A stretch of 64,000 nt of DNA from Peronospora farinosa (taxonomy: Eukaryota > Oomycota > Peronosporomycetes > Peronosporales > Peronosporaceae): contig CANTFK010000990.1 of the NCBI GenBank assembly GCA_947646735.1, forward strand, positions 496,001 to 560,000. Direction: 5' to 3'. A model generated the notes under the pieces. It was not told the origin of the DNA. It searched no databases and was given only the letters and a program-made list of their open reading frames with translations. The number at the start of each line of letters is the position of its first letter. The first letter of the stretch is position 1. Positions 10,778 through 21,486 of this stretch are shown piece after piece. The position numbers were made by a program, and so were the translations under genes.

Positions 10778-11740
10778 GTGCTACGTGACTGTGACCTTAT
10801 TCTCCTTTTGGAAGAATACTCTGAAGCCTTTCGTCTCGTCACTGCGCCCGATGATGACGCCGACCTGGGCGCGTTGCGCTAGCGAGTTCTTGCCTGGGTC
10901 TCGGTAAAACGAGCAGATCAATACAAAGGCGACAATATCGTGCAGGTCTAAAGTGCGGTTGCCAGCATCTTTATCGGCAAAGCACGCTTTGGATTCGCGC
11001 TCGTCGGACTGCGGTTAAGTATATACGCTGCATACTCGACCGCGTCTCCCCAGAATGACAATATCAGGCGGATGGTGAAGATCATGCTGCGCGTCATGTT
11101 CAAGACCGTCCTGTGCATGCGCTCGGCTTTGCCGTTGGACGCCTGGTTTCGCGCTTCGCTAATTTTCCGCGCAACGCCCGTCGACTTGCAGAAAAGGTCG
11201 ACGTTCGCATACTCCCCGCCGCCATCTGCATGAAGTACGTGAATACGACAGGTGAACCGGCGCTCGAAAAAGGCTAAGAAGTGCTCGAACTTCTTTGCTG
11301 CCTTGTCCTTTGTCGGAGCAAGGATAACGCGACAGTAGTTCGACTTTTGGTCGATGAAGTTGACGAGTTATCGGCTACCAAGTCGGTCCTTTGGCGTCAT
11401 TGGTCCCTTGAGGTCCGAACAGATGACACCTCCGATCCGATCGATGGGCGAGTTCACACCGGTGTCCTTCCGCGACTGTACGTTCTTCGTCTGTTTGCCT
11501 TGAGCGCACGAGATGCACGTCGGGCGCTTGGTGTCCGTGAGCTTGATACCAGACGCTGGGTCTTTGGCCATCCTCTCGACGGTCTCGTACGCTAGATGCC
11601 CGAGTCGTTGGTGGAAATGTAGGAGCGATTCGCTTTGTATGTTGGAATCTGACTCGCCCGTAGGTTCTTCTCGTGTCAAGATTGTCATCAGCACACACTT
11701 GGTGTTTGTGACTCGCGTGCCGCTGACACCGTCCTAACGT
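10778..11740 (-). pseudogene. Copia integrase region
   Basis: The N-terminal zinc-binding segment has HQRLGH and CISCAQGKQT (about 11500-11620). The catalytic core follows, with CSDLKGPM at about 11410, LHADGGGEY near 11220 and NGKAERMHRT near 11120, which supply the D, D and E residues. A stop near 11370 and shifts below 10950 interrupt the frame. Confidence 0.85.
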
Positions 11741-12110
11741 ATAGCACGTTATGGTCTATCGACACGTCGAACGCGACGGCGCCATTATTGCGTTTTTCCA
11801 GGACGCGCGTCGGCCCATCGTACACAAGACTAAAGCCCTTTCGCTCGAGCTTGCAGTAAGACATAATGTTGCGCGAGAGCTCTGGTAAAGGTAGACGTCC
11901 GTCAGTTTCACGTCTTGCTTCCTGCCCTTCGCTACCACTGTCAACACCACACTGCCGACTTGCGATAGCTTGATCGTCTCGCCGTCAGCGAGGTGACACT
12001 CTTGGTTATAGTCCCGAGCAATATGCAGCAGCGAAGGATCATTGCCGAGGTGTCGGCTGGAACCGATGTCTAGGACTCAGTCTTTAATACCGTCGTCACT
12101 GTCGTCACCA
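11741..12110 (-). pseudogene. Copia aspartic protease region
   Basis: A VLDIGSSRHLGND segment near 12050-12090 corresponds to the copia protease active site, normally DSGAS followed by RH. The Ser after the catalytic Asp is replaced by Ile. A KLTDVYL strand lies near 11900. The domain is out of frame with both neighbours. Confidence 0.7.
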
Positions 12111-13458
12111 ATTTTCATTGCCAGGTCGTCGCTGGTAGCGCGCAGGCCCTTGCTGCCAGTGCCCTCACCTACGGCGAGCACCATGTTTCCAACGCTTCTA
12201 CCTCGACGGCAACCGTTAGTGTCTCCAGTCTTCTTGCTGCAAAAGTAGGCCTCAATGTGCCCCACCTTGCCCCATCCAAAGCAGTTTCGCGTCTCCTTGC
12301 GTAACTCGGGCTCTTCCACGTGCGCGTCTACCTCCTTTTAAGGGAGCGACCTGATCGAGCTTCTATCTCGATGGCTTGGGCGAAGTGAGCCAGTTCCTCC
12401 GCTTGCAAAAGGTAGTCGACGCTGTGTGTCTGGTACACTTTCATTAATATCTTCGACAGTTCAGGTGACGCGTACCGAACAATATTGTCGAGTAATGCTG
12501 CTCGGCGCCGCCCGCAGCGTCACTGACGTCCACCAGGTAGAGGTTATGCTCCGGCCACGAGCGCTTGCTGTATTTTCTCGTCTTGAAGAGCTTTAAGGCT
12601 TTTGCATCAGTGATCGTCGTCTTGAACGTGTCTAACATGCGTTGCATCACGTACTGCAGCGTTGGCAGCACAGCCCACCCCGTGTCTACCTGCTTGTTGA
12701 TGTAGCGCTCAAAGGTGCCAGTGAGGTATTGGCTGAGGGCGTCGGTCTTGACGTTCACATTCCACAGGAAACCACACGACTCCTGCGCCATGTCGACCTG
12801 GCGCCAGAAGGTCTTTCCCCAGTCAAAGAAGCCTGACCCAAGCCCGACGTACACCTCGGTGCCGTCAAGCTTGCGTACTGCGATCTTGCGTTGCCTGGCG
12901 TCAGGCGTTCGATACTGCGTTCGCGCAAAGACTTGCAGCTGTGGCCCTTGCTGGGCCTGGTACGGTGGTAGCTGAGTAGGTGGATGCGGCAACGGCACTG
13001 CACGACGCTGCACTGTATGTCGCGCCCCCATTCTCAGGCCGTCATGACGACCCGCAGCCTGCTGTGCTTGAGTCGATTCATGACGTCGCGCAGGTCAACA
13101 ATTCCAAAGCTCCGCGATGTAGCCCGCCGAAAAAGTCAGCACCGAGCATCGAGCTGAACAGCCCTCTATCGTCGGCGCTGCGCATCCGCTCGTCTTCGTC
13201 AATTCTTTCTTGTGACGCTTCCATCTTCCGCAACCACAACTCCATACCGGATAGCATCTCGAGAACTTTCGCCAGTACTTCGAAATCCGCTCCCCTTGCG
13301 TGAGCGGAGGAAATGACGACCGTAGCAAGCTTCGACGCGGCCCTTTCGTGACCAATTGCCGGCGGTGCCTGTGCCGCAGTGTTGTCGTCGTTGCTCTCTG
13401 TAATTAGGCTCAGAACCTGTTCAACACCGATAGTGTTAGTTTTAGAGTAGCAGTCCAA
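12077..13458 (-). pseudogene. Copia gag region
   Basis: Gag packages the element RNA in virus-like particles. Open blocks at 13458-13078, 13031-12444 and 12319-12077 cover a nucleocapsid-type Gag in at least two frames. The middle block has a [17 protein letters not shown] helical core. The zinc knuckle reads CFGWGKVGHIEAYFC, with the second Cys changed to Trp, so the knuckle is damaged. The 3' end overlaps the protease region. Confidence 0.7.
13407..13417 (-). other. Copia primer-binding site
   Basis: Directly inside the 5' LTR the minus strand reads GGTTCTGAGCC. This differs by one base from the complement of the anticodon region of initiator tRNA-Met (GGTTATGAGCC). Copia-type elements often prime with such an internal half-tRNA, so this is the likely primer site. 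Confidence 0.6.
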
Positions 13459-13668
13459 GGCATTGTGATAAAAGGAATATGTCCTTTATCTTCATACACG
13501 CACTTACCCGCTCCTCACTCTTATAGCTCCTGTCCACTCAATCTACACTTGGCCCAAATCCAATTGCAAATAGTATAGTGAATACAAATGCTAAGTCAGC
13601 GGCCGTCATTCCCATCATCCCGCGCCTTTCACGCGCAGTCGTACCGAAGGCGGTGGTCATTTCTAACA
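13418..13668 (-). repeat. 5' LTR of the copia element
   Basis: This 251-bp LTR has termini TGTT and AACA, followed by the target duplication CTTCT at 13669-13673. On the minus strand it precedes gag and so carries the element promoter. Confidence 0.9.
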
Positions 13669-13824
13669 CTTCTAACTGGCTGATACAGGCGATGATATCG
13701 TCCAACGCGCCGGCCAATGAAGGATGGAAGCGCGCAATGAGTGGAGGGCAGTAGTTACAGTAGCTTAAGTAAGGTAATAGAAGATTTAGTTTTGTTAATG
13801 TCTTTAAGTATTTTATATACTGAT

Positions 13825-13990
13825 GAAGGAGTACGACTCGTGATGTTGAAGAAGCGCGACTCATGATATGAAAAAGCGCGACTGATGATAAAGGTACGCA
13901 ACGGACGAGTACCTGTAAGAATTCTACGCGAAAGAAACTGGAAGTAACGAACACAGAGATAACTAAGATCACACTCTCAAATACATTAAG
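13825..13990 (+). repeat. Remnant of a second copia-family LTR
   Basis: This stretch matches, in reverse complement, the region 56440-56645 next to the minus-strand copia fragment at 57 kb. Shared blocks include CGTGATGTTGAAG, GATAAAGGTACGC and ACACAGAGATAACTA. No coding region accompanies it, so it is a solo or truncated LTR in plus orientation, lying between the copia element and Gypsy-B copy 1. Nothing was recognised in 13674-13824. Confidence 0.65.
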
Positions 13991-14007
13991 CTCTCCCTTA
14001 CCATCCC

Positions 14008-14346
14008 TGTGATAAGCCACATTACACACATAAAATTACCATTAATAAACAATTACATATGTAGGCAGGTGCTGTGCCCGAATTGCGGGCACAGCGTGGC
14101 AAATTATTGGTTCATTATTGGGACCCAAAGCTCCAATATGGACCAATAATAAAGTAACCTGAAAATGTGTGGTTCCCGAGAGGCGGGATCACTGTCGTAT
14201 TTATTACGACTTGCATATCTTCGTAAATAGTTCGAATTAAAACAAAATTAAATTCAGAGTTAAACTTACTTAATACCTAATAAATGGCTTGAGGCTTCCC
14301 TAAGCGTACGTGTGAGCTAGTGGCGACCCTTTCTAACCCCATTACA
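14008..14346 (+). repeat. 5' LTR of Gypsy-B copy 1
   Basis: About 339 bp, aligned along its length with 57701-58043. It begins TGTGATAAGCC and ends ATTACA, matching the TGTAATGGG start and TTACA end of the related Gypsy-A LTR. The adjacent CCTGGTA is the start of the likely primer-binding site. Confidence 0.8.
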
Positions 14347-14372
14347 CCTGGTAAAACTTCGTAGTCCTTCCT

Positions 14373-14461
14373 ATGCCCGAGTTTGGGATGTGCGAGTCGT
14401 CGTACTTTGACGCATCAGATTTATTTCTGAAGCACGCGACCTTCCCCCATCTCACTGATGT
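14373..14461 (+). pseudogene. Gypsy-B copy 1 gag, N-terminal fragment
   Basis: Starting at ATG 14373 this encodes about 30 residues including SSYFDASDLFL, the same as the start of copy 2 gag (58086). It is cut at 14461 by the insertion of Gypsy-A. The continuation is at 22221. Confidence 0.85.
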
Positions 14462-14775
14462 TGTAAAGGGGCAACCTATTACATGAGTAGTTATAGGGCT
14501 ATCACATAATTACATTATTAGTGATAGGGCAGTATCCGATTAGCGGATACTGCGCGTCATTTTATTATTGGTTTATTACTGGGGTGCCAGACCCAATAAT
14601 TTAGCCAATGATAAACTGATTTCCATATTGAGTGGTTCCCATGAGCTAGGGAACATATTCGCACTTACTGCGAATTAAAACAAAAATAAAACAGAGTTAT
14701 ATTTACGAGTTAATTAAGAGCGCTTCCTTAACGCCCTTTTCGTGTAAGACGGTTTCGGGTCCTTAGCCCGTTACA
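14462..14775 (+). repeat. 5' LTR of Gypsy-A
   Basis: 314 bp, TGTAA to TTACA, about 96% identical to 21908-22220. It is followed by CCTGGTAGCAC, the likely start of the primer-binding site. Confidence 0.93.
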
Positions 14776-14801
14776 CCTGGTAGCACTTTGTAGTCCTTCC
14801 A

Positions 14802-15827
14802 ATGACCATATTCGAGATGAACATGGACGAGTCTTCGGTGGCTCCAGCGGTCTCGCTGGAGCATTCTGATATTTCACATCTCACCTCGGTGAAGTGGCAG
14901 GCACTACATCGCCTCGCGGCGGTGTCTGGTGAAACTATCGTGACGTCGCTGCTGAGCACAGCGACGCCTGATGATCAACGTTCCGCCATCCAAGACTTTA
15001 TGGTGCGCGAGCTCGCCGAAGCGAATCGGCGAGTATTGACTCCCTCGCGCACTTCGCACCATGATGCTATTAAGATGGAGACGTCAACTTACTCCGGTTA
15101 TTGTCCGGATCGTCTCTCCCTTAATCGCTGGTTTCGCGAGGTGGATATTGCAATAGCGCCAAAATTAATTGACGCTCCGACGTCCAAAGTCAATTTACTG
15201 TTGTCTCGCCTTGCTGGCAAAGCCAAGGAATGGGCTCTCGGAAGGCTCGTCGTATATAAGTCGGCGTTCCCCACGCTAGACGATATCCAGCGTGACTTAC
15301 AACTGGATTTCGAGCCTCCTCAAGATGAATATCGCTTGCGTGTAGATTTCTTCTCACTCCGACAGGGCAAGCTGTCAATGCGTGACTACGTGCAGAAGAC
15401 ACGTCATATTGCTTCGTGCATTACCACGCAGCCAATTGAGATGGCTTCACAAGTCCATGTCTTTACCTTTGGTATGCAAGAGGGCATGACGAGCTACTGC
15501 CTCACACGTGCTGAGCCAAAGTCCCTCGAGGAGGCATTTGCCCTCGCGCTTCGTGAGGATTACACTGTCGCGTCTTCGTACCTGCACGCAGCGTCACAAC
15601 ATCCCCGGACGTCTGGCCCAGAGCCAATGGAAATTGATGCAATTGAGTCCTCTCGTGGTCGCGGCAAATCATTAGGCCGCGACATTCGCAATCCTAACAC
15701 GATAAAGTGTTTTCGCTGTGGTAAAACAGGCCATCGTGCGGCTGTCTGTCTTGCACCTGCGCCGGTGAATATGAACACAGCTGTCTCACGAAAAGACGCT
15801 GTGTCGTCGGTGGTCCTGCCAAAATAA
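14802..15827 (+). CDS. Gypsy-A Gag, intact ORF
   Basis: 341 residues from ATG 14802 with no stop. The retrotransposon gag core lies at about 90-240, including [15 protein letters not shown] and RQGKLSMRDYVQKTRHIAS. A CCHC zinc knuckle CFRCGKTGHRAAVC is near the C-terminus. The frame stays coding past the TAA at 15825-15827 for about 28 codons, up to a frameshift near 15912 that precedes the protease. The TAA therefore probably arose in a single gag-pol frame. Gag alone could in principle still be made and package RNA. Confidence 0.85.
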   Translation: MTIFEMNMDESSVAPAVSLEHSDISHLTSVKWQALHRLAAVSGETIVTSLLSTATPDDQRSAIQDFMVRELAEANRRVLTPSRTSHHDAIKMETSTYSGYCPDRLSLNRWFREVDIAIAPKLIDAPTSKVNLLLSRLAGKAKEWALGRLVVYKSAFPTLDDIQRDLQLDFEPPQDEYRLRVDFFSLRQGKLSMRDYVQKTRHIASCITTQPIEMASQVHVFTFGMQEGMTSYCLTRAEPKSLEEAFALALREDYTVASSYLHAASQHPRTSGPEPMEIDAIESSRGRGKSLGRDIRNPNTIKCFRCGKTGHRAAVCLAPAPVNMNTAVSRKDAVSSVVLPK

Positions 15828-15913
15828 CGAGCGGTTCCAGTAGGCGTGGGGCGCCCTACTGGCAGAAATGGAGCCCCGAGTACTCAGGTGGCAGCTCGGG
15901 ATCCTAGCCCAAA

Positions 15914-16864
15914 GTGATTCATACCCACTTCAATGCCACCACCATGCGCGATGATTCGAGACTGATTATTATCAGTCTCATCGTCGCTGGAGTGAAGCGA
16001 CCACTTCGAGCGTTGTTGGATTCTGGCGCTTCCAACAACTTCTTTCGTGCATCCTGTTTGTCCCTTCTCCCGTCGACTGTCACGGTTCGAGAAGGTTCAG
16101 GTGGCATCGTTGTCAAACTTGCCGATAACAAACCAAAACGTGTCCCGCGTAAAACAGTGGTTTTACCGTACACTTTCGACGGTTTCCAGAGCAACGACGA
16201 ATTTTTGGTGTACGAGATGAACTATGCATTTGATTGCATACTTGGGATACCGTCGCTGTCACGGTATCAGCCGAAGATAGATTGGCTATCTCGGTCCGTC
16301 AAACGACGAAGCGGATATGACGTCAGTGAAGTGTTTACTCATTTGTTGGTCGCGTCATCCGATTGGCCTCACGTCAGGGTCGTGAACGAACTCTCCACGA
16401 CTAGTTGTCAACAGAGAGAGAGCGATGGCCCTCTGTGTGCAGTATGTTCCGTTACACTGATGGAGCCACAGAACGAGGCGGTCGAACAGCGGTTCCCGCA
16501 TACACAGACATCGGTCGAACAGGGGTTCCCGATTCACAACGAGGCGGTCGAGCAGCGGTTCCCGCATACACAAACATCGGTCATACAGGTGTTCCAGATT
16601 CACAAAGAGGCGGTTGAACAGCGGTTCCCGCACATACATACATCGGACGAGAAGAGGCTCCCGATCAATTTCGAGGCGGTCGAGCATGGGCTCCCGCATA
16701 CAAGCACATCGGACGAGAAGAGGCTCCCGATCAATTTCGAGGCGGTCAAGCAGGGGCTCTCGCGTAAAAGCACATCGTACAAGCAGAGGCTCCCATCAAT
16801 TTCGAGGCGGTCGAGTAGGGGCTCCCGCATACAAGCACATCGGACGAGAAGAGTCTCCCGATAA
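15914..16864 (+). pseudogene. Gypsy-A protease and repeat linker
   Basis: Following FNATTMRDDSRLIII, a retropepsin segment has the active site ALLDSGASNNFF near 16010-16040 and a FDCILGIPSL strand. After about residue 185 the frame enters a tandemly repeated linker. The reading frame shifts within the repeats because one unit has lost a base. It belongs to a pol gene separated from gag by a stop and a frameshift. Confidence 0.8.
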
Positions 16865-16925
16865 ATATCGAGGCGGTCGAGCAGGGTCTCCCGCAAAAAA
16901 GGTGAAGCGGTCGAAGACGAGCTCC
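16475..16925 (+). repeat. 66-bp coding tandem repeats between protease and RT
   Basis: Units begin with GAGGCGGT at 16475, 16541, 16607, 16673, 16739, 16804 and 16870, with spacing 66, 66, 66, 66, 65 and 66. Each is a pair of 33-bp half units, so the peptide repeat is 11 residues (EAVEQRFPHTQ and TSVEQGFPIHN). The 65-bp unit carries the 1-bp deletion that breaks the frame. Weaker copies of the repeat are present at the same place in both Gypsy-B copies (about 23890-24080 and 59845-60040). Confidence 0.9.
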
Positions 16926-17165
16926 CGCCTTTGGTTGACGAGAATGGGCGGACTTCGGATCCGCATGGTGGAGACAGAGCTCCCACGTCTAGAGGGGGGC
17001 ACATCATCCTCTTGTGATAGCGACGTGCCAGTCTCGAGCAGGGGCTCGAGACGCAAGAGAAAACGCAAGAAAGGAGCACGCCGATCAACGAGACGACGAA
17101 ATTCACGTCAACATGCTGATGCATTTGATTCCGTAGTGACGGAATCCGTATGCGCGCTTTAATAT

Positions 17166-18203
17166 GTGGAAGGATCCCCACATCGTGGCCGCTACATTGA
17201 GGTAGCGAGTCCACCGTGCACTGCTGCAGATATCACATCTCTGCCAGACCTTACATGGAAAGACTTCCTTCATGACCTCAAGGCCGGCGACATCGAGCAA
17301 GTATGCATCGTTTCAGCCACCGAAGCAGCCAGTGAAGAAGTTCTGGAGGCTCGCCCGAAGAGCGCCGAGCCTAAATCAGCGCGCGAAGAACGCTTCGCGG
17401 CACAGTCTTGGGATGCTCTTCGTGCTTCGGGAAACCCTGTATACAATATCGCCCGTGAGTACGCCGATATTTTCCCGGAGAAAATTCCAGCTGAGCTTCC
17501 GGCGGATCGTGGTGTGCGGCACGAAATAGATCTTGTGCTAGGATCGAAATATTGCGTGACACGGCAGTGGTCGTTACCGCGCGATCAAGTCATCGCTATT
17601 GATGAGTTTTTTAGGGTCGCCGCAAGGCTGGCCATGTCCGCGAGAGTACCTCGCCACATTCGAGCCCGACTTTCTGTGTGAAGGGCGCCACCGGCGGTTG
17701 GCGCATTGTGCATGCCTTCAACAAGCTGAATGACGCCACGATCCCGGCTCAAACGCCTATCCTTCGAATAGACATGTTACTGAATACCATTTCCGGAAAC
17801 GAGATTTACAGCGCCATAGATCTGACAGACGATTTCTATCAGATCCTCATGAGGGACAGTGTCGTTGCGGTTAGCACCCAAAGCGGGATGCTTTGGGAAT
17901 GGTTATTCATGCCACAAGGTCTTAAGAGCGCTCCAGCTACGTTCAATCGGATGGTGACACAAGTACTTCGTCCACTTTGCGACTTTGCACCGAGCTACTT
18001 TGCCGACATTTTTGTTCACAGCCGCGCTGAGCAAAATCTCAGCGCTACGGAGGTACACCTTCGACACTTCAAGCAGGTGTTTCCAGATATGCGCGAGAAT
18101 AAGTTGTATGCGTATTTATAGAAAATGTCTTTTGCGCTCCCGAGATTCCAGTACTCGGTTGCTACGTCAGCAAGGAAGGTGTCCGCGCTGATCCTGAGAA
18201 GAT
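17166..18203 (+). pseudogene. Gypsy-A reverse transcriptase, truncated by inversion
   Basis: RT landmarks appear in order: YADIFPEKIPAELP, RGVRHEIDLVLGS, a GGWRIVHAFNKLNDA segment (about 17690-17730), the IDLTDDFYQILM motif and MPQGLKSAPATFNRMV. The frame breaks near 17620-17680. The catalytic site reads YFADI at about 17997-18011 where YFDDI is expected, so one catalytic Asp is lost. A stop follows at 18119-18121. Coding continues to ADPEKI at 18203, where the inverted segment starts. Confidence 0.88.
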
Positions 18204-18624
18204 ACCGTACAGTGAGAGGCAAAGCGACGAACAACGCATATACCGACGACGCGTTGTAGAGATCTTGGTGTGCCTTCATCAGGCGCTGGAACGCGAGCCG
18301 ACGTGAAGGAACGTCCTTCACGTCCTGGTTAGACGGTCGCAAGGGGTCGCGTAATAGACACGCTATGGCGACCTGTGGCGGCGCATCTGTCGCATGACTT
18401 GTGACGAGTATCACCTTTGTTACATCCAAATTCGTGAGGGATGTGCAACGTGCAACATGGGCAGATCGCTACCGGTCCGACAGGAATGGGACGACTTGGT
18501 GTGTACGCGGGGCATGCCCGATCATATTCGTCCATGGATTGCCCGTTATAAGAGAAGCCTTTCGGAGCTACAGGTGTCCGATCTACGGCGAGTGAGAGCA
18601 CGTCCTTACAATCGTTGAGGGCTT

Positions 18625-18975
18625 TCACGAAGCCGATTTCGTAACCGTATCATCCGTATGCTCCCGAGCCTCGTAATAGGTCTCGGTCTCGGGGTCTCTC
18701 GGGAGGTCGTCGTGGTTTTGTTTCTCGCGAGCATTACGGCTCGCGAGATCGGGGATGGAACCGGCAGCGTCGGTCGTGATCACCTTCTTTATACGGGACT
18801 CATAGTCCTCAACCGCGTCCGGTACATCTTGGGTAAGCGTACTCGATGGCTCCCATGTATCGTCTGCCGGGGAATATCCCAACCAGCGAACCCTGTCATG
18901 TTTCTCGACATTAATCTTCATGGGCGCCGAGTCATTACTCGGCGCCTGGGGCTTGTGATCCTCGTGATAGACCAT
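18625..18975 (-). pseudogene. Gypsy-A chromodomain (inverted)
   Basis: The minus-strand fragment encodes VRWLGYSPADDTWEPSSTL, the second half of a chromodomain, preceded by RRWIVDEMVYHEDHK just above 18975. Chromodomains at the integrase C-terminus steer chromoviruses to particular chromatin. This identifies the Gypsy elements of this window as chromodomain-bearing. Confidence 0.8.
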
Positions 18976-19263
18976 TTCGTCGACAATCCAACGTCGCGTA
19001 CCCGATGCATCAATTGAAGGAGGAGGAGCATCACGACGGAAGTTCTCTGGCGATGAGCGCCGATTCTCGCAATCGGGCGCATGTACAGTCGAATGATGAG
19101 CTACGCCTACTTCGCGCTAAAGCCGAGGAGTCGAAGAATGCCCTACTTGATGCTCGCAAGATTGCTGAGAGAGCTCAAGATCGTGCGGATGCTGCAACTG
19201 AGACTGTTGAGCGGACTTGACGAGAGCCTCTAGTGCTGGTTGAGCGCCTACGTCAACTTGAGA

Positions 19264-19458
19264 CTACTGCGTTCGGAAGAACCCAGCAGACCGATTCTGC
19301 ACGTATTCGGGCAGAACTTGGACCCAGTCGTCGTCAGCGTCGTCTTTAAGGGATTTCGGAATTTGAGACGGCAAAGAAGAGCGGGGAAGATTCGAAGGGA
19401 GATCCGCCTTTCGGTAAGCCTTGAGGCGTCCGACGTAGAACGGTGGGTGCAAAGGCAA
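19264..19458 (-). pseudogene. Gypsy-A integrase C-terminal linker (inverted)
   Basis: The fragment contains LHPPFYVGRLKAYR, a conserved segment after the integrase core of oomycete Gypsy elements that links it to the chromodomain. The stretch 19460-19860 between this and the integrase core is degraded, with no continuous frame. Confidence 0.65.
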
Positions 19459-19869
19459 AGATGTAGGTATATTTAGCGTGTAAGCGTCACCATGACTTCA
19501 CAACACGAAATGGGCCAATAGATCTTGGCGATAACTTATTAGCGCCCAAATTCGTCACTGAGGTGATCGGTAATCCACTTGTTGATAACAATACTCTGTC
19601 AACTTCTCAAAATTCCAACCTCTTCTTTTGACCTCTTCTATCTGCATTCTCCTTTTGCTTGTCGACTGCCTCTTGTGCTACATCACGCACAAAACGCGTG
19701 ATTCTTTGTCGTAATAGCAGAAATTCGCTACTGCAGCAGAACTTACAGGCGACGTATTATCTTTTGGGGCATAATTAGCAACGGGAGACGCGATGGAATG
19801 CATCGCGTCAGGAGTAGACATTCCGTTGGCCACAAAATTACCAGCATTAACTGCATCGGCAGCAAGCTT

Positions 19870-21486
19870 TTATTCATCGTAAACAATTATCAATATTTTC
19901 GGCGCAATTCCATTAGTAGATACTCCCCCACCAAGCTTGGAGACAGGGTGCTTTGAAGCTGAGAGTGCAAGAAATGCCGGAACGCGAAGATGCCTCGCTT
20001 TGTTAACGAAAAAGGGCGTCAACCCGGTTGACGCATGGTCAGCATTGTTGATTGCAAACTCTGCAAGTGGAAAAAACGAACTCCATGACAAGAACGATGT
20101 TGCATAACTGCGCAAGACATCTTCGAGCACTCTGTTCGCACGCTCCGTTTACCCATCCGTCTCTGGATGGGCTGTCGTAGGCGCCGTCAACCGCGTGCCT
20201 AATAGCTGAAATAATTCGGCCCAGAAAGCCGAAGTGAAACGCGGGTCACGGTCCGAAACAATAGATTCTGGCAAGCCGTGATGCCTAAAGATAAGATCAA
20301 TGAAGATCTTCGCTGTCGTCTCCGCCGTAATGTTGGCGTAGACCGGAGCAAAATGCACCATTTTGCTGAATCGATTCACTAGAACCAATACGCCCGTGCG
20401 TTTCTGTTCATCCGGTAAAAGTCCAAAGATAAAATCCATGCTGACCGAGCGCCAGGCTTCCGTAGCAATCGGAAGCGGACGCAATGGGGCTTGTGAAGAC
20501 GGCGCAGGATTCACACGCTGGCAGGTTTCACAGGAGCGCACCCATTTCTGGATGTATTTATACATTCGCGGCCAGAAAAATACGCGAGAAATAGCCGCAA
20601 ACGTCTTCGCGCGACCCAGGTGTCCGCCATCTGGGCTGTCGTGAAATTTATGAACCAATCGGGCTCGAAGGTCGTCATCAGCAGAGATGACGACACGCGG
20701 GGAATCAAAGACGTCCATCGTGTACGTCAGCAACGGACCGTCAAGCGCGTAACGCTTGATGTTGTCGAGTGCTGGTTTCGTCAACTTCGCGAGTAGTTTT
20801 TCGCTCAGGTCCCTGAGATAGTTGACGATTCCTACATAGAAGGAATTAATCGCGTAGGATTCAGCGATCTGAGTTCGGATCGACAGCACGGGGGACGAAA
20901 TCATCGCATTGAGCCCAAGCTCGATACAACACGCACAGATATCTTCGTCTTCATCAACATACTCCGTTTGATGACCCATGTCGCGCCGAGGATCGTAATC
21001 AGGAAGACAAGAAAGCGTGTCAGCGAGAATGTTATTCTTGCTAGGCTTGTAATGCACCACAAAATTATACTCGGCAAAAAATGACAACCACCGTGCCATA
21101 CGCTGGGACAAGTGAGGACTCTTGACGGCGGTAATTAATGATGCGTGATCTGCATACATTAAACACATCTTTTCGCCGATCAGATATACTCTGAACTTGA
21201 TTAGCGCGTAACGCATAGCCAAAAGTTCCTTGTCGTGTACCGGATAATTTTTCTCGGCAGGTTTCATCTGTCGTGATTGAAAGCTCAAGACGCACCCTTG
21301 ACCCTCGTCATCAAATTGCATGAGGGCACATCCTATAGCAAAATTGCTCGCTTCACATACGACGTGGAATGGCTTAGAGTCGTCAGGTAACATCAGCACC
21401 GGTGCCTCGGACAAGCTATTCTTTACGGAGTCGAAGGCAGATTGGTGTTCTGCCGTCCATAACCATATTGCGTCTCTCTTGAGCAA
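19870..21486 (-). pseudogene. Gypsy-A RNase H and integrase (inverted)
   Basis: A 445-codon block (21486-20149) has no internal stop. It starts with the RNase H segment FHVVCEASNFAIGCALMQFD and HDKELLAMRYALIKF. The integrase HHCC finger follows (HKFHDSPDGGHLGR and CETCQR), then the core with MDFIFGLLPDE and SDRDPRFTSAFW. A TAA at about 20151 follows HPETDG. The core resumes as TERANRVLEDVL, supplying the catalytic Glu, and continues to 19870. Apart from that stop the region is well kept, but it lies backwards relative to gag and RT and cannot be expressed as part of one polyprotein. Confidence 0.88.

Larger units (their letters stand above)
8607..13668 (-). mobile_element. Complete Ty1/copia LTR retrotransposon, coding region degraded
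   Basis: The element is bounded by two direct LTRs starting TGTT and ending AACA, and is flanked by the 5-bp direct repeat CTTCT (8602-8606 and 13669-13673). On the minus strand the order is 5' LTR, tRNA-like primer site, gag, protease, integrase, reverse transcriptase, RNase H, polypurine tract, 3' LTR. Integrase before RT is the defining Ty1/copia order. The coding region is interrupted by several frameshifts and stops, so it cannot move on its own. By eye the LTRs differ by about three substitutions, one single-base indel and one 10-bp indel, which suggests a fairly recent insertion. Confidence 0.92.

Noticed and set aside
16600..17214. Minus-strand ORF of 204 codons with repeats.
   Set aside because: It is the reverse reading of the 66-bp repeat linker of Gypsy-A and is not an independent gene.
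19005..19220. Plus-strand coiled-coil-like ORF, and a similar minus-strand ORF at 63648-63881.
   Set aside because: Both are antisense to the linker before the chromodomain of Gypsy-A and Gypsy-B copy 2. The Ala/Glu-rich look comes from the reverse reading of a Ser/Pro/Gln-rich linker.
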